Source of the DNA: Salegentibacter salegens
GTDB lineage: Bacteria > Bacteroidota > Bacteroidia > Flavobacteriales > Flavobacteriaceae
Reading direction: 5' to 3'
Length of the DNA stretch: 64,000 nucleotides
Assembly (NCBI RefSeq): GCF_900142975.1
Contig: NZ_LT670848.1
Location: 3,162,001-3,226,000, forward strand
Made by a program: the position numbers and the translations under genes. The notes beneath the pieces were generated by a model. It searched no databases. It was not told the DNA's origin and saw nothing but the letters and a program-made list of their open reading frames with translations. Numbering within the stretch: the first letter of the stretch is position 1; each line of letters opens with the position of its first letter. This document shows, piece by piece, positions 53,180 through 61,797 of this stretch.

Positions 53180-53435
53180 CCTCTTTGAGATCTTCGGGTT
53201 GTTTAGAGGTAGTATTGATTATTAGTGACCGAATTAATTCTTCGGTTTTAGAAATAAAATTTGGGGTTCAGAGCCTTGTGCTAAAAGTTTGTGAATTAAA
53301 CTTTTGCATTAAAATTAAGTTGTGTTGTTGTCCTGTTAATTCAGGACGTGTAGTTAGCCAGTTATATCCTATGTTGTGTGGATTTGGCTAACCAATGAGA
53401 AGCTTTTTTCCGTGTATTCGGAAAGAGGCTTTTTT
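53180..53435 (+). ncRNA. Candidate structured non-coding RNA, about 250 nt
   Basis: A strong promoter and a terminator enclose about 250 bases with no convincing coding frame (one 82-codon frame begins upstream of the expected transcript start and has no recognisable features). Perfect hairpins follow each other: CCTCT/AGAGG (53180-53209), ACCGAA/TTCGGT (53228-53246), AAAAGTTT/AAACTTTT (53283-53305), GTCCTG/CAGGAC (53330-53347) and GTTAGCCA/TGGCTAAC (53353-53392). The terminator stem is GCTTTTTTCCG/CGGAAAGAGGC (53402-53429), then T. The 5' end AGCCCTCTTT could also pair with AAAGAGGCT of the terminator. I cannot assign a family; a 6S-like RNA or an uncharacterised flavobacterial RNA are options. 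It is not tmRNA or RNase P as far as visible. Confidence 0.6.
53402..53435 (+). terminator. Terminator of the candidate ncRNA
   Basis: GCTTTTTTCCG pairs along its whole length, with G-T wobbles, with CGGAAAGAGGC, and six T follow. No protein-coding gene ends shortly before it on this strand, which supports a separate RNA transcript. Confidence 0.85.
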
Positions 53436-53583
53436 GTTTTTAGGAAGTTTGTAATTAATATATAGGCGAAAATATAGAATTCTTCCTGTTCAGATTAACT
53501 ACAATTTTTGCTTAGTCCCCAACAATCATGCTTGATCCCTTTTTTACTATAAAGAATATAGAGGTAATGCATAATGCAAAATT

Positions 53584-53616
53584 AAAAAAGCCCGAGAACA
53601 CTAAGTGTATCGGGCT
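53584..53616 (-). terminator. Terminator of tRNA-Phe
   Basis: On the minus strand AGCCCGA pairs with TCGGGCT across a 14-base loop, followed by six T. It lies 7 bases after the tRNA 3' end. Confidence 0.85.
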
Positions 53617-53623
53617 TTTAAGG

Positions 53624-53696
53624 TGGTGCCTCCAGGAATCGAACCAGGGACACAAGGATTTTCAGTCCTTTGCTCTACCAACTGAGCTAAGGCACC
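53624..53696 (-). tRNA. tRNA-Phe (anticodon GAA)
   Basis: 73 nt on the minus strand. The acceptor stem GGTGCCT pairs with AGGCACC, followed by discriminator A; CCA is not encoded (ACCT follows). The D arm TAGCTCAGTTGGTAGAGCA, the anticodon stem-loop AGGACTGAAAATCCTT with anticodon GAA and the T arm CCTGGTTCGATTCCTGG are all regular. It has its own promoter and terminator, so it is a single-gene transcript. Confidence 0.97.
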
Positions 53697-53721
53697 AGTT
53701 GCTTATTGTTGTAAGCGGGTG

Positions 53722-53753
53722 CAAATATATATTCATTTTTATAATCTCACAAA
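53722..53753 (-). promoter_or_regulatory. Promoter of tRNA-Phe
   Basis: Read on the minus strand: TTTG (53753-53750), 20 bases, TATATTTG (53729-53722). Both boxes match the Bacteroidota consensus; the -7 box ends 26 bases before the mature tRNA. Confidence 0.75.
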
Positions 53754-53803
53754 GGAAAATTTAAAAAAATGCTTTTGTAATTTAGCCGGACAATCATTTT
53801 ACT

Positions 53804-54535
53804 ATGAATTTAATTATTGATGTTGGGAATTCTGCCGTAAAAAGTGCTGTATTTCAGAATGCTAAGATTTTGAGGTCTTACGTGTTTCCTTTTGAAAAAT
53901 TTTTTGAAAAATTTCAGCAAATAAAAAAAGATTATCCTCAAATAGCTTTTTCTATCCTTTCTTCGGTAATAAAAGATACTTCAGAAATAGAAGAAATTCT
54001 TAGAAATGAAACTAAACTCTTTGTTTTAGGAGAAAACACCAGGCTTCCGTTTAAAAATAACTATGCTTCTCCTCAAACTTTAGGGAAAGACCGGTTAGCA
54101 TTAGTGGCCGCCGGAGCAAAAGAATATAGTAATACAAATTTGCTGATTATTGATGCCGGAACCTGTATTACTTTCGATTTTAAAAATGATAAAAATGAAT
54201 ATTTAGGAGGCGCTATTTCCCCTGGGTTGCAGATGCGATTAAAAGCGCTTCATCATTTTACAGCGAAACTACCTTTAATAGAATTAGAAGAAAATATATC
54301 TTTAATTGGCGATTCTACTCAAAAAGGAATGCTCTCGGGTGTATTAAACGGGGTAGCGGCCGAGCTTGATGGAATTATTGATCGCTATAAAGCTGATTAT
54401 AAATATTTAACAATTATTTTAACAGGAGGGGATACGCAAATTTTGTCAAAGCGGGTAAAAAATGGCATATTTGCCAACCCGAATTTTCTTTTAGAGGGAT
54501 TAAACTACATTTTAGAATTTAACAAGACTCAATGA
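53804..54535 (+). CDS. coaX: Type III pantothenate kinase
   Basis: A 243-residue cytoplasmic enzyme that phosphorylates pantothenate, the first step of coenzyme A synthesis. The phosphate loop is MNLIIDVGNSAVKSAVF (Asp6), TLGKDRLALVAAGAKEY has the family GxDR motif, and LIIDAGTCITFDF carries the second conserved Asp; LGGAISPGLQMRLKALHHFTAKLP is the pantothenate-binding block. The stop overlaps the ATG of the following outer membrane protein gene by 4 bases, so it leads a co-translated run of envelope genes. Confidence 0.95.
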   Translation: MNLIIDVGNSAVKSAVFQNAKILRSYVFPFEKFFEKFQQIKKDYPQIAFSILSSVIKDTSEIEEILRNETKLFVLGENTRLPFKNNYASPQTLGKDRLALVAAGAKEYSNTNLLIIDAGTCITFDFKNDKNEYLGGAISPGLQMRLKALHHFTAKLPLIELEENISLIGDSTQKGMLSGVLNGVAAELDGIIDRYKADYKYLTIILTGGDTQILSKRVKNGIFANPNFLLEGLNYILEFNKTQ

Positions 54536-55785
54536 TTAAACGATTTATAGTAATCGTAGCTGTTTTTTTTACAGTTGTTGCTACAGCTCAGGAGAATGTA
54601 TCTTCACCCTATTCTTATTACGGAATTGGACTTAACACTTTTAAAGGAACTGTAGAAAACAGGTCTATGGGTGGTTTAAGTATGTTTTCAGATAGTATTC
54701 ACCTTAATCTTAGAAACCCTGCCGGGTATGGAAGATTAAGAAGAACAACTTACGCTTTAGGAGGTTCTCACGAGAGATTAACCTTAAACGCTAATACAGC
54801 AGAAGATGAAGCGAAAGTTTCTTCGTTAGACTATTTAGCCATCGGTGTGCCGGTGGGAGGAAACCTTGGTTTTGCTTTTGGAGTTTTACCATATACCTCG
54901 GTAGGATATCAAATTCTGGATATTAGGGAAGATGTGGCCAGCAGGCTTGAAGGTCGTGGCGGGATGAATAAAGTTTTTCTTTCATCAGGCTATCAGGTAA
55001 TTCCTTCTTTAAGCCTTGGGGTTGATGTTAATTATAACTTCGGAAACCTTCAAAATCACCGAACGCTTATTAGAGACGAGGTTCAATTAGGTTCGCGTGA
55101 TGTAAGTAGATCAGATTTAATGGGCTTTAGTTATAATTTTGGTGCCGATTTTCAACAGAGATTAAAAAACGGACTTAATTTACACGCAGCGGCGACATAT
55201 TCACCAACTACAAATATAGATGCTGAAAATTCCAGGCAACTAGCTACTATTGCTTTTTCACCAAACGGTGGGGAAGCAGTTGTAGAAGAACGGGATATAA
55301 ATGTGGCGGACTCAGAGTTAACTTTACCGGCTAAATATACAATTGGTTTAGGGCTGGGAAGACCTAATAAATGGTTCTTTGGTGGTGAATATGTGAGTAC
55401 CGATGATAATTCATTTTTAAGTGTAAACGGTGCGGGAGGTGCAAATGCAAACTTTGCAAATGCTGCACAGTATAAGTTTGGTGGGTATTTTATTCCACAA
55501 TATAATTCAATTACAAATTATTTTAATCGTATTGTTTACCGGGCAGGGTTCAGGTTTGAAGAGACAGGTTTAAATATCAATAATCAGGACATTAATGAGT
55601 TTGGCATCACTTTTGGAGTTGGACTACCTGTAGGACCGGGATTTTCTAATATAAACCTTGGATTTGAGTATGGACAGCGCGGTACCACCGATTCAGGTTT
55701 AATTCAGGAAGATTTCTTTAGGCTTTCAGTAGGGCTTTCCCTTACCGAAGCCAGAAGATGGTTTGAAAGAAGAAAATTTAATTAA
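54532..55785 (+). CDS. Outer membrane beta-barrel protein
   Basis: A 417-residue protein with a signal peptide ending in VATAQ (about 20). It begins SPYSYYGIGLNTFKGTVENRSMGG, followed by alternating strands rich in Gly and aromatic residues (VGGNLGFAFGVLPYTSVGYQI, SLSLGVDVNYNFGN, NEFGITFGVGLPVGPGFSNI), consistent with a FadL/PorV-like barrel with 12-14 strands. The specific function is unknown. It occurs behind coaX in many flavobacteria, as remembered from family context, and is followed by a TPR protein and lptC, which points to envelope maintenance. Confidence 0.8.
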   Translation: MIKRFIVIVAVFFTVVATAQENVSSPYSYYGIGLNTFKGTVENRSMGGLSMFSDSIHLNLRNPAGYGRLRRTTYALGGSHERLTLNANTAEDEAKVSSLDYLAIGVPVGGNLGFAFGVLPYTSVGYQILDIREDVASRLEGRGGMNKVFLSSGYQVIPSLSLGVDVNYNFGNLQNHRTLIRDEVQLGSRDVSRSDLMGFSYNFGADFQQRLKNGLNLHAAATYSPTTNIDAENSRQLATIAFSPNGGEAVVEERDINVADSELTLPAKYTIGLGLGRPNKWFFGGEYVSTDDNSFLSVNGAGGANANFANAAQYKFGGYFIPQYNSITNYFNRIVYRAGFRFEETGLNINNQDINEFGITFGVGLPVGPGFSNINLGFEYGQRGTTDSGLIQEDFFRLSVGLSLTEARRWFERRKFN

Positions 55786-55806
55786 CCACAATAATAAAAC
55801 AAGAAA

Positions 55807-57180
55807 ATGAAAGCGAGATTTATAGCATTAATTACGGGAGCCGTTTTAGGTTCAAGTGTTTTAAGCGCACAATCTAATGATTGTGCAACAATGGCTGCAT
55901 TGGCTTACGACGATGCCAAAGCTAAAGATTATGATGCGGCTTATGAGCCTTTAATGAAAGTTAGAGAAGAGTGTCCAAAATATAGTTTGGCTACTTTTCA
56001 ATATGGTGAACGTGCTCTTAACTATAAAATTGAGAACGCTGAAGGTGCCGAAAAAGAACAATTTATTAAAGAACTTATCGGCCTTTGGGAAGAGCGTTTG
56101 GAATTATTTCCAAATAAAACTTCTAAAGGAAAAATCTATTCTGATATCGCTCAGTTAAGATATGATCACAAATTAGGAACTAAAGAAGAATTATATAACG
56201 CTTTTGATAAAGTGTATACCGAAGATCGTGAGAACTTTACCAGCCCAAAAGGTTTGTATGCTTATTTTGATCTTATGGTAGAAATGCAGGATGCGGGAGA
56301 TAGAGAACTTCAGGATGTTTTTGACAGTTACGATAAAGTATTGGCGAAAATTGAAGAGGAAGAAAATGATGCTGCCGAAAGATTAGCTCCTCTTTTGAAA
56401 AAACAAGAAGAAGGTGAAGATCTTACCACCAAAGAACAGAAGCAAATCGAATATGCTGAAATTAACCTGAAAAATTACAACCTTGTAAAAGGAAGTATTA
56501 ATGCTAAATTAGGCGCAAGAGCAGATTGTGATAACTTAATTCCTCTTTATAAGAAAGATTTTGAAGAGAAAAAATCTGATGTAAATTGGTTGCAGAATGC
56601 CAACGCAAGATTATCTGCTAAAGATTGTACCGAAGATCCATTATTCTTCCAGGTTTCTGAGGCATTGCACCAATTAGAGCCTTCTGCAAATTCTGCTTAC
56701 TCCTTAGGGCAGTTAGCTGAAGCCGATGGCGATAGAGCTAAAGCTTTAGAATACTATAACGAAGCTGCTGAGTTAGAAGAAGATCCTAACGATCAAGCTA
56801 GAATTTATTATAGAATTGCTTCTAACTATAAAGAAAGAGGTAGTTTTTCTCAGGCAAGAAATTATTATAGAAAAGCACTAGACGCCAAGCCTTCTTTAGG
56901 TAATGCATACTTGCAAATTTCTAATATGATTGCCCAGAGTGCTAACAATTGTGGAGAGACATCTTTTGATAAAAGAGCTGTATACTGGTTAGCTGCAGAT
57001 TATGCTGCGAGAGCTGCAAGGGTAGATCCTTCTATTGCATCTAATGCAAATCAAACTGCTACAGCCTATAGAGGTAGAGCACCACAAAAATCTGACGTGT
57101 TTCAACAAGGTAGAAGTACCGGTGAAGCTATTCAAGTTGGATGTTGGATTGGGGAAACTGTGCGTATCCCACAAATGTAA
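55807..57180 (+). CDS. Periplasmic TPR-repeat protein
   Basis: A 457-residue protein with a signal peptide ending in SVLSAQ (about 22). It is mostly helical: an N-terminal TPR pair (AKDYDAAYEPLMKVREECPK), an acidic helical middle (LAKIEEEENDAAERLAPLLKKQEEGEDL) and two clear TPR units near 300-370 (SANSAYSLGQLAEADGDRAKALEYYNEAAELEEDP and NYKERGSFSQARNYYRKALDAKPSLGNAYLQIS, given here in shortened form). It ends in a Cys-containing tail. It probably scaffolds envelope complexes; the exact job is unknown. It lies between the barrel protein and lptC. Confidence 0.8.
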   Translation: MKARFIALITGAVLGSSVLSAQSNDCATMAALAYDDAKAKDYDAAYEPLMKVREECPKYSLATFQYGERALNYKIENAEGAEKEQFIKELIGLWEERLELFPNKTSKGKIYSDIAQLRYDHKLGTKEELYNAFDKVYTEDRENFTSPKGLYAYFDLMVEMQDAGDRELQDVFDSYDKVLAKIEEEENDAAERLAPLLKKQEEGEDLTTKEQKQIEYAEINLKNYNLVKGSINAKLGARADCDNLIPLYKKDFEEKKSDVNWLQNANARLSAKDCTEDPLFFQVSEALHQLEPSANSAYSLGQLAEADGDRAKALEYYNEAAELEEDPNDQARIYYRIASNYKERGSFSQARNYYRKALDAKPSLGNAYLQISNMIAQSANNCGETSFDKRAVYWLAADYAARAARVDPSIASNANQTATAYRGRAPQKSDVFQQGRSTGEAIQVGCWIGETVRIPQM

Positions 57181-57181
57181 T

Positions 57182-57754
57182 ATGAGATTAACATATAAGG
57201 AAATAATAACAGGCATTGTCACGCTCACCGGCGTGACAATGCTTTTTTCATGTCAGGGTAATCTTAATGAAATTCGGGCTTTAGAAATTGAAGGTGATGC
57301 TCCACAAGCTATTGCTGAAGGAATAAACCTAAAATATACCGATTCCGGGAGAATGGTGGCTAATTTAAAAAGCCCCCGAATGATGGATTTTACAAATAAA
57401 GAATTCCCTTACCGTGAATTTCCCGATGGTTTGGAATTGGAGATTTATGATGAAAACAACGAGAAAAGTACGGTTACTTCAGATTATGGGATTATTTACG
57501 ACGGTACCAATCTTATAGATTTACAGGGAAATGTGGTGATTTACACCGCCGATAGTTTGCGCCTGGAAGCTTCGCAGCTATTTTGGGACCAGAATATAAA
57601 CTGGGTTTTTACGGATAAACCCAATACCATTAAATTTCCAAACGGAGCTCTTAACGATGGTGAAGGTTTTGATGCTAATCAAAATTTCGGTAATTTTCGC
57701 TCCCGAACCAATGTGGGAATTCAAATTATAAAAGACAATAAATCAGATGAGTAA
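57182..57754 (+). CDS. lptC: LptC-like LPS export lipoprotein
   Basis: A 190-residue protein starting at 57182, one base after the TPR gene; a longer frame reaching back to 57035 overlaps that gene and is rejected. The signal ends in the lipobox TMLFSC (Cys23). The beta-jellyroll of the LptC/YrbK family follows, with VANLKSPRMMDFTNKEFPYREFPDG and the repeated NLIDLQGNVVIYTADSLRLEASQLFW typical of OstA/LptA-type strands. It should link the inner-membrane LptBFG pump with periplasmic LptA. It overlaps the next small gene by 8 bases. Confidence 0.88.
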   Translation: MRLTYKEIITGIVTLTGVTMLFSCQGNLNEIRALEIEGDAPQAIAEGINLKYTDSGRMVANLKSPRMMDFTNKEFPYREFPDGLELEIYDENNEKSTVTSDYGIIYDGTNLIDLQGNVVIYTADSLRLEASQLFWDQNINWVFTDKPNTIKFPNGALNDGEGFDANQNFGNFRSRTNVGIQIIKDNKSDE

Positions 57755-57944
57755 ATATTTTAAATATTTTGAATACGCTTATTTATTTATAGCGGTATTC
57801 TTTCTCTATGAAAGTATTAGAATTTGGAATACCGAGCGTAGCAGGGCATATTTGTTCATCTTTTTCGTAGTAATATCTATCTTTATGTTCTTCTTTAAGA
57901 GACGATTTAGGCGAAAAATAGAAGAGCGTAACAAGCAGGAATAA
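57747..57944 (+). CDS. Small membrane protein, 65 residues
   Basis: Two hydrophobic helices (YAYLFIAVFFLYESIRIW and AYLFIFFVVISIFMFFF) separated by NTERSR, and a strongly basic tail KRRFRRKIEERNKQE, so the tail should be cytoplasmic. No family with known function is recognised. It overlaps lptC by 8 bases and its stop overlaps the start of the CorC-type gene by one base, so it is a true gene in the operon. Confidence 0.8.
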   Translation: MSKYFKYFEYAYLFIAVFFLYESIRIWNTERSRAYLFIFFVVISIFMFFFKRRFRRKIEERNKQE

Positions 57945-59233
57945 TGGAAGTTGAAATTTTTATCATTGTCCTTTCCTTAATTTTATCTGCTTTCTTTTCC
58001 GGGATGGAAATCGCTTATATTTCCTCTAACAAGATCTATATTGAAATAGAAAAGCGCCAAAACGATTTTTTGGCTACCATTCTTAAAAGATTAACCAAAA
58101 AGCCTTCAAAATTTATCGCTACCATGTTGGTAGGGAATAACATTGCCCTGGTGGTTTACGGTTTTTTTATGGGCGATTTACTTATGATCTGGCTTGAGGG
58201 TCTTCAGCCTGTAAATAACGCTTTCTTTGAATATCTTATCGTAGATCTCAATTTATTTACCCAAACGGTAATTTCTACGCTGGTAATTTTGCTTACCGCT
58301 GAATTTCTTCCGAAGGTGTTTTTCCAAATTTACGCGAATAGCATGCTAAAGTTTTTCGCGGTACCAGCCTATATTTTTTATTTGGTTTTTAGTTTTATTT
58401 CCTCTTTCGTAATATGGATTTCTGATGTTATTCTGAAAAGATTTTTTAAAACCGAAGGAGACGAGGTACAACTTGCTTTTAGTAAAGTTGAACTGGGAAA
58501 TTTCATCAATGAACAAATGGAAACCGTAGAAGATGATGACGAAGTAGATTCTGAAATCCAGATTTTTCAAAATGCACTGCAGTTTTCAGATATAAGAGCG
58601 AGGGAAGTGATGGTGCCAAGAACCGAAATTATTGCGGTAGATCAACACCAGGCGCCCAGGGATCTTGTAAATACTTTTACCGAAACCGGGCTTTCAAAGC
58701 TTCTAATTTATAATGAAACCATAGACGATGTTATTGGCTACGTTCATTCATTCGAGCTTTTTAAAAAACCAGAGTCTATAAAATCTATATTGTTGCCGGT
58801 GGTTTTTGTGCCCGAGACGATGTGGGTAAAAGATGTTTTAAATAATCTCACTAAAAAACGTAAAAGTATTGCCGTGGTTATAGATGAATACGGCGGGACA
58901 AGTGGGATGATTACCGTAGAGGATATTGTTGAGGAGCTTTTTGGGGAAATTGAAGACGAACACGATCCTGTGGTACTTACCGAAGAAGAATTAGGCGAGA
59001 ATCATTATAAATTTTCAGCGCGTTTAGAAGTAGATTATGTGAATGAAAATTATAAATTCAATATTCCCGAAGGTGAAAATTATGAAACCCTTGGAGGATA
59101 TATAGTAAATCATACCGAGGAAATTCCGCAGCAAAATGAGGAATTACAGATAGATAGTTTTTTATTTAAAATCCTGGAAGTTTCCAATACCAAAATAGAA
59201 TTGGTGGAGTTAAAAATAAAACCTGCAGATTAA
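57944..59233 (+). CDS. CorC/HlyC-type CBS-domain membrane protein
   Basis: A 429-residue protein of the UPF0053/hemolysin family. Residues 1-180 form the DUF21 (CNNM) transmembrane domain: LILSAFFSGMEIAYISSNKIYIE, KFIATMLVGNNIALVVYGFFMG and TVISTLVILLTAEFLPKVFFQI. Two CBS domains follow (about 210-325; REVMVPRTEIIAVD and KSIAVVIDEYGGTSGMITVEDIVEELFGEI), then a CorC_HlyC domain (about 345-425) with the ENYETLGGYIVNHTEEIPQ pattern. Such proteins are linked to magnesium or cobalt efflux and to membrane integrity; a hemolytic function is unlikely. Confidence 0.9.
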   Translation: MEVEIFIIVLSLILSAFFSGMEIAYISSNKIYIEIEKRQNDFLATILKRLTKKPSKFIATMLVGNNIALVVYGFFMGDLLMIWLEGLQPVNNAFFEYLIVDLNLFTQTVISTLVILLTAEFLPKVFFQIYANSMLKFFAVPAYIFYLVFSFISSFVIWISDVILKRFFKTEGDEVQLAFSKVELGNFINEQMETVEDDDEVDSEIQIFQNALQFSDIRAREVMVPRTEIIAVDQHQAPRDLVNTFTETGLSKLLIYNETIDDVIGYVHSFELFKKPESIKSILLPVVFVPETMWVKDVLNNLTKKRKSIAVVIDEYGGTSGMITVEDIVEELFGEIEDEHDPVVLTEEELGENHYKFSARLEVDYVNENYKFNIPEGENYETLGGYIVNHTEEIPQQNEELQIDSFLFKILEVSNTKIELVELKIKPAD

Positions 59234-59329
59234 TTAGCGATTAGTTAGTATTTTGCTAATTATAAGTTTTATAATTAGGTTAAAAACATTATTTTCGCCC
59301 ACTATATTTCGATAAAATAACAACTACAA

Positions 59330-61450
59330 ATGGCAGTATTAAATAAAATCAGACAGCGTTCTGTTTTCTTGATCATCATCATTGCATTGGCACTTTTTTC
59401 TTTCGTGCTTGCAGATGTGATTCGTAACGGCGGTTTTTCTTCGCAAAAAGACCAGAATACCATCGCAACTATTAATGATGAAGAGGTGAGTAGGGAAGAT
59501 TTTGCCCGGCAGGTAGAAGCTTACCAGCGAAACATGGGCTCCAATGCGAGCACTGCCCAGGCAGTAAACCAGGTTTGGGAACAAACCCTTCGCGAAACCA
59601 TTCTTAAAGAAGAAATGGAAAAGCTTGGGATAAGAGCCGGTAAAGCTCAAATTAGAGAGGTGATGCGTGTGCAAATGGGAAATAATCCTGCTTTTAGAAA
59701 CGAAGCCGGGATGTTTGACGAGAACCGTGTGCGTGAATATATTGCCAGCATTAGGTCTACCCAGCCTGAAGCTTACCAGCAATGGCTGCAAATGGAAAGT
59801 AATATGGGCGATATGGCCCGCCAAAATATGTATTTCTCTATGGTAACCGCCGGGATTGGTGCTACCCTAACCGAAGCCAAACAAGCTCATCGTTTTGAGA
59901 ATAACAGCGTAGACCTTCGTTTTGTTCAGCTGGCTTATTCTTCTGTTTCAGATGATGAAGTGGAGATAAGTAAAGATGAAATTAGAGATTATATAAAAGA
60001 AAATCCGTCTCAATTTGAAACCGAAGCTTCAAGAAACCTTAGATATGTTTATTTTGAAGAAAAAGCTTCAGATGAAGATGTGCAGGAAGCTGAAGAAGCT
60101 TTAACTTCCTTACAGGACAGCCGTGTAGAATATAACGCGGTAACCAGCAGTAACGATACCCTTCCTGGTTTCAATACTACAAATGATTATGAAGATTTTG
60201 TAGAAGCAAATTCAGATCTTCCTTACGAAGACAGGTTTGTGTTTAAAAATGAATTGCCTTCAGAATTTGCTGACGATCTTTTCAACCTGGAAGAAGGACA
60301 AACTTTTGGTCCTTACCAGCATAATGGATATTTCAAACTTTCAAAGTTAGTTGAAACCAAACAAATTCCAGATTCAACAAAAGCGAGCCATATTCTTGTG
60401 GCTTACCAGGGGCAGCAATTTGCTCCAGACGTAACCAGAAGTAAAGAGCAGGCAGAAGCTTTGGCCGATAGCCTTGTGAATGTTGTAAGAGGAGATAAAG
60501 AAAAGTTCAATGAATTGGCGGCCGAATTTTCTTCAGACCGTTCCAATAATCAGGATGGTGGAGATCTTGGGTATTTTGGTCCTGGAACTATGGTTCCTGA
60601 ATTTGATAGCTATGTATTTGAAAATAACCCAGGAGATGTTGGCGTTGTAGAAACCGATTTTGGTTACCACGTAATTCATATTGAAGAGCAAACCGAAAGA
60701 GAAAAAGCGGTGAAAATTGCGACTATCGCAAGAGAATTAGAAGCTTCAGAGCGTTCCAGAAACAACCTTTTTAACGAAACCACAAAATTTGAGATCGCGG
60801 CAGGCGAAGGAGATTTTACTGAAGTTGCTAAAGAAGGAGAGTACAATGTTAGAACTGTAAATAATGTAAAAGCACTGGAAGAAAATATTCCGGGGGTTGG
60901 CAATCAAAGAAGAATTGTACAATGGGCTTTTGAAGATGATGCAAGCGTTGGAGACGTAAGACGTTTCGATATTCCTTCAGGATATGTTGTAGCACAATTA
61001 ACTGCTAAAAACAAAGAAGGACTTATGACGGCTGAAAATGCTTCGTCTAAAGTAATTCCTATTCTTACTAAAGAAAAGAAAGCTGAAATTTTAAAGGGAA
61101 GAATTAATGGTAAAGACCTTCAGGAAATCGCTTCTGCCAATAATACTATGGTACAAACTGCAAATTCAGTAAACCTTTCCAGCCCAACTTTACCGGGTGC
61201 AGGAAGAGAGCCGGAAGTTGTAGGATCTGTATTCGCTTTAGAACCGGGAAGTGTGAGTAATCCTATTGCCGGAGAGAATGGAGTTTATGTAGTGGAGCTT
61301 GAAAGTAAAAATGAAGCGCCTGAAATGAATTCTTACCGCGCAATCGCAGAGCAGGAGACTGCTAAAAGAAGACAGAATGCTTCTGGAAGACTTTTTGAAG
61401 CACTTCGTGAAAAAGCTGATATTAAAGATAATAGAGCGAGATTCTACTAG
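59330..61450 (+). CDS. ppiD: PpiD-type peptidyl-prolyl isomerase/foldase
   Basis: A 706-residue protein anchored by one N-terminal transmembrane helix (SVFLIIIIALALFSFVLADVI), with a SurA/PpiD-like chaperone region next (about 40-190, ATINDEEVSREDFARQVEAYQ and LRETILKEEMEKLGI). The parvulin isomerase domain is at about 345-455: KASHILVAYQ, FNELAAEFSSDRSNNQDGGDLGYFGPGTMVPEF and GDVGVVETDFGYHVIHIEEQ. A second, degraded parvulin-like part fills the C-terminal half. It assists folding of outer membrane proteins in the periplasm. A TATATTTC element at 59303-59310 may be its -7 box. A strong terminator follows. Confidence 0.9.
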   Translation: MAVLNKIRQRSVFLIIIIALALFSFVLADVIRNGGFSSQKDQNTIATINDEEVSREDFARQVEAYQRNMGSNASTAQAVNQVWEQTLRETILKEEMEKLGIRAGKAQIREVMRVQMGNNPAFRNEAGMFDENRVREYIASIRSTQPEAYQQWLQMESNMGDMARQNMYFSMVTAGIGATLTEAKQAHRFENNSVDLRFVQLAYSSVSDDEVEISKDEIRDYIKENPSQFETEASRNLRYVYFEEKASDEDVQEAEEALTSLQDSRVEYNAVTSSNDTLPGFNTTNDYEDFVEANSDLPYEDRFVFKNELPSEFADDLFNLEEGQTFGPYQHNGYFKLSKLVETKQIPDSTKASHILVAYQGQQFAPDVTRSKEQAEALADSLVNVVRGDKEKFNELAAEFSSDRSNNQDGGDLGYFGPGTMVPEFDSYVFENNPGDVGVVETDFGYHVIHIEEQTEREKAVKIATIARELEASERSRNNLFNETTKFEIAAGEGDFTEVAKEGEYNVRTVNNVKALEENIPGVGNQRRIVQWAFEDDASVGDVRRFDIPSGYVVAQLTAKNKEGLMTAENASSKVIPILTKEKKAEILKGRINGKDLQEIASANNTMVQTANSVNLSSPTLPGAGREPEVVGSVFALEPGSVSNPIAGENGVYVVELESKNEAPEMNSYRAIAEQETAKRRQNASGRLFEALREKADIKDNRARFY

Positions 61451-61471
61451 TAGAATAAGCGTTTAGATACA

Positions 61472-61502
61472 AAGCCTCGGTAATTTTTACCGGGGCTTTT
61501 TT
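61472..61502 (+). terminator. Terminator of the ppiD gene
   Basis: AAGCCTCGGTAA pairs with TTACCGGGGCTT around a 3-base loop and is followed by T residues, 21 bases after the stop codon. Confidence 0.92.
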
Positions 61503-61520
61503 ATGTTTTTTAAACAAATT

Positions 61521-61780
61521 AGATGCTGAAACGAGTTCAGCATGACAGGATGGGGATTCGTTTAAACAGCGTTACCCTCTCCCGATGATTCTCGGGATAT
61601 TTCAGGGTCTAAAGCTGTTTCAAGATCAAAAAAGGAACGCCATTACGGACGAACGGAGTGAAGTAATCTCTAACCCGATTGCCAGTAATTTGCAGATTAT
61701 CTTGTGAATTCTAATTATGAACCTTCGTCACCCTGAACTCGTTTCAGAGCCTGCTCCGAAATTTATTCGGTGGTCTAAGC
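61521..61780. repeat. Interspersed palindromic intergenic repeats, copies 3 and 4
   Basis: The gap between ppiD and the GHMP kinase (61451-61797) holds no gene. It contains GCTGAAACGAGTTCAGCATGAC, shown here in parts GCTGAAACGAG and TTCAGCATGAC, a TCCCGATGATTCTCGGGA hairpin, the stretch GAACGGAGTGAAGTAATCTC, and a second unit from 61727 starting GTCACCCTGAACTCGTTTCAG with GAGCCTGCTCCGAA. The last parts are shared, partly inverted, with 27764-27893. Confidence 0.75.
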
Positions 61781-61797
61781 TCTTAAGAACCGTTTTT

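Noticed and set aside
53143..53391. 82-residue frame over the ncRNA region
   Set aside because: It begins before the expected transcription start, is Cys-rich without family features, and the DNA is better explained by serial perfect hairpins.
53528..53764. 78-residue frame on the + strand
   Set aside because: It runs antisense through tRNA-Phe and its terminator and promoter.
57035..57181. N-terminal extension of the lptC frame
   Set aside because: It overlaps the end of the TPR gene and lacks a signal; the start at 57182 gives a lipoprotein signal typical of LptC.
59339..59824. 161-residue antisense frame over ppiD
   Set aside because: Covers the conserved N-terminal anchor and chaperone region of ppiD; composition looks like a shadow.
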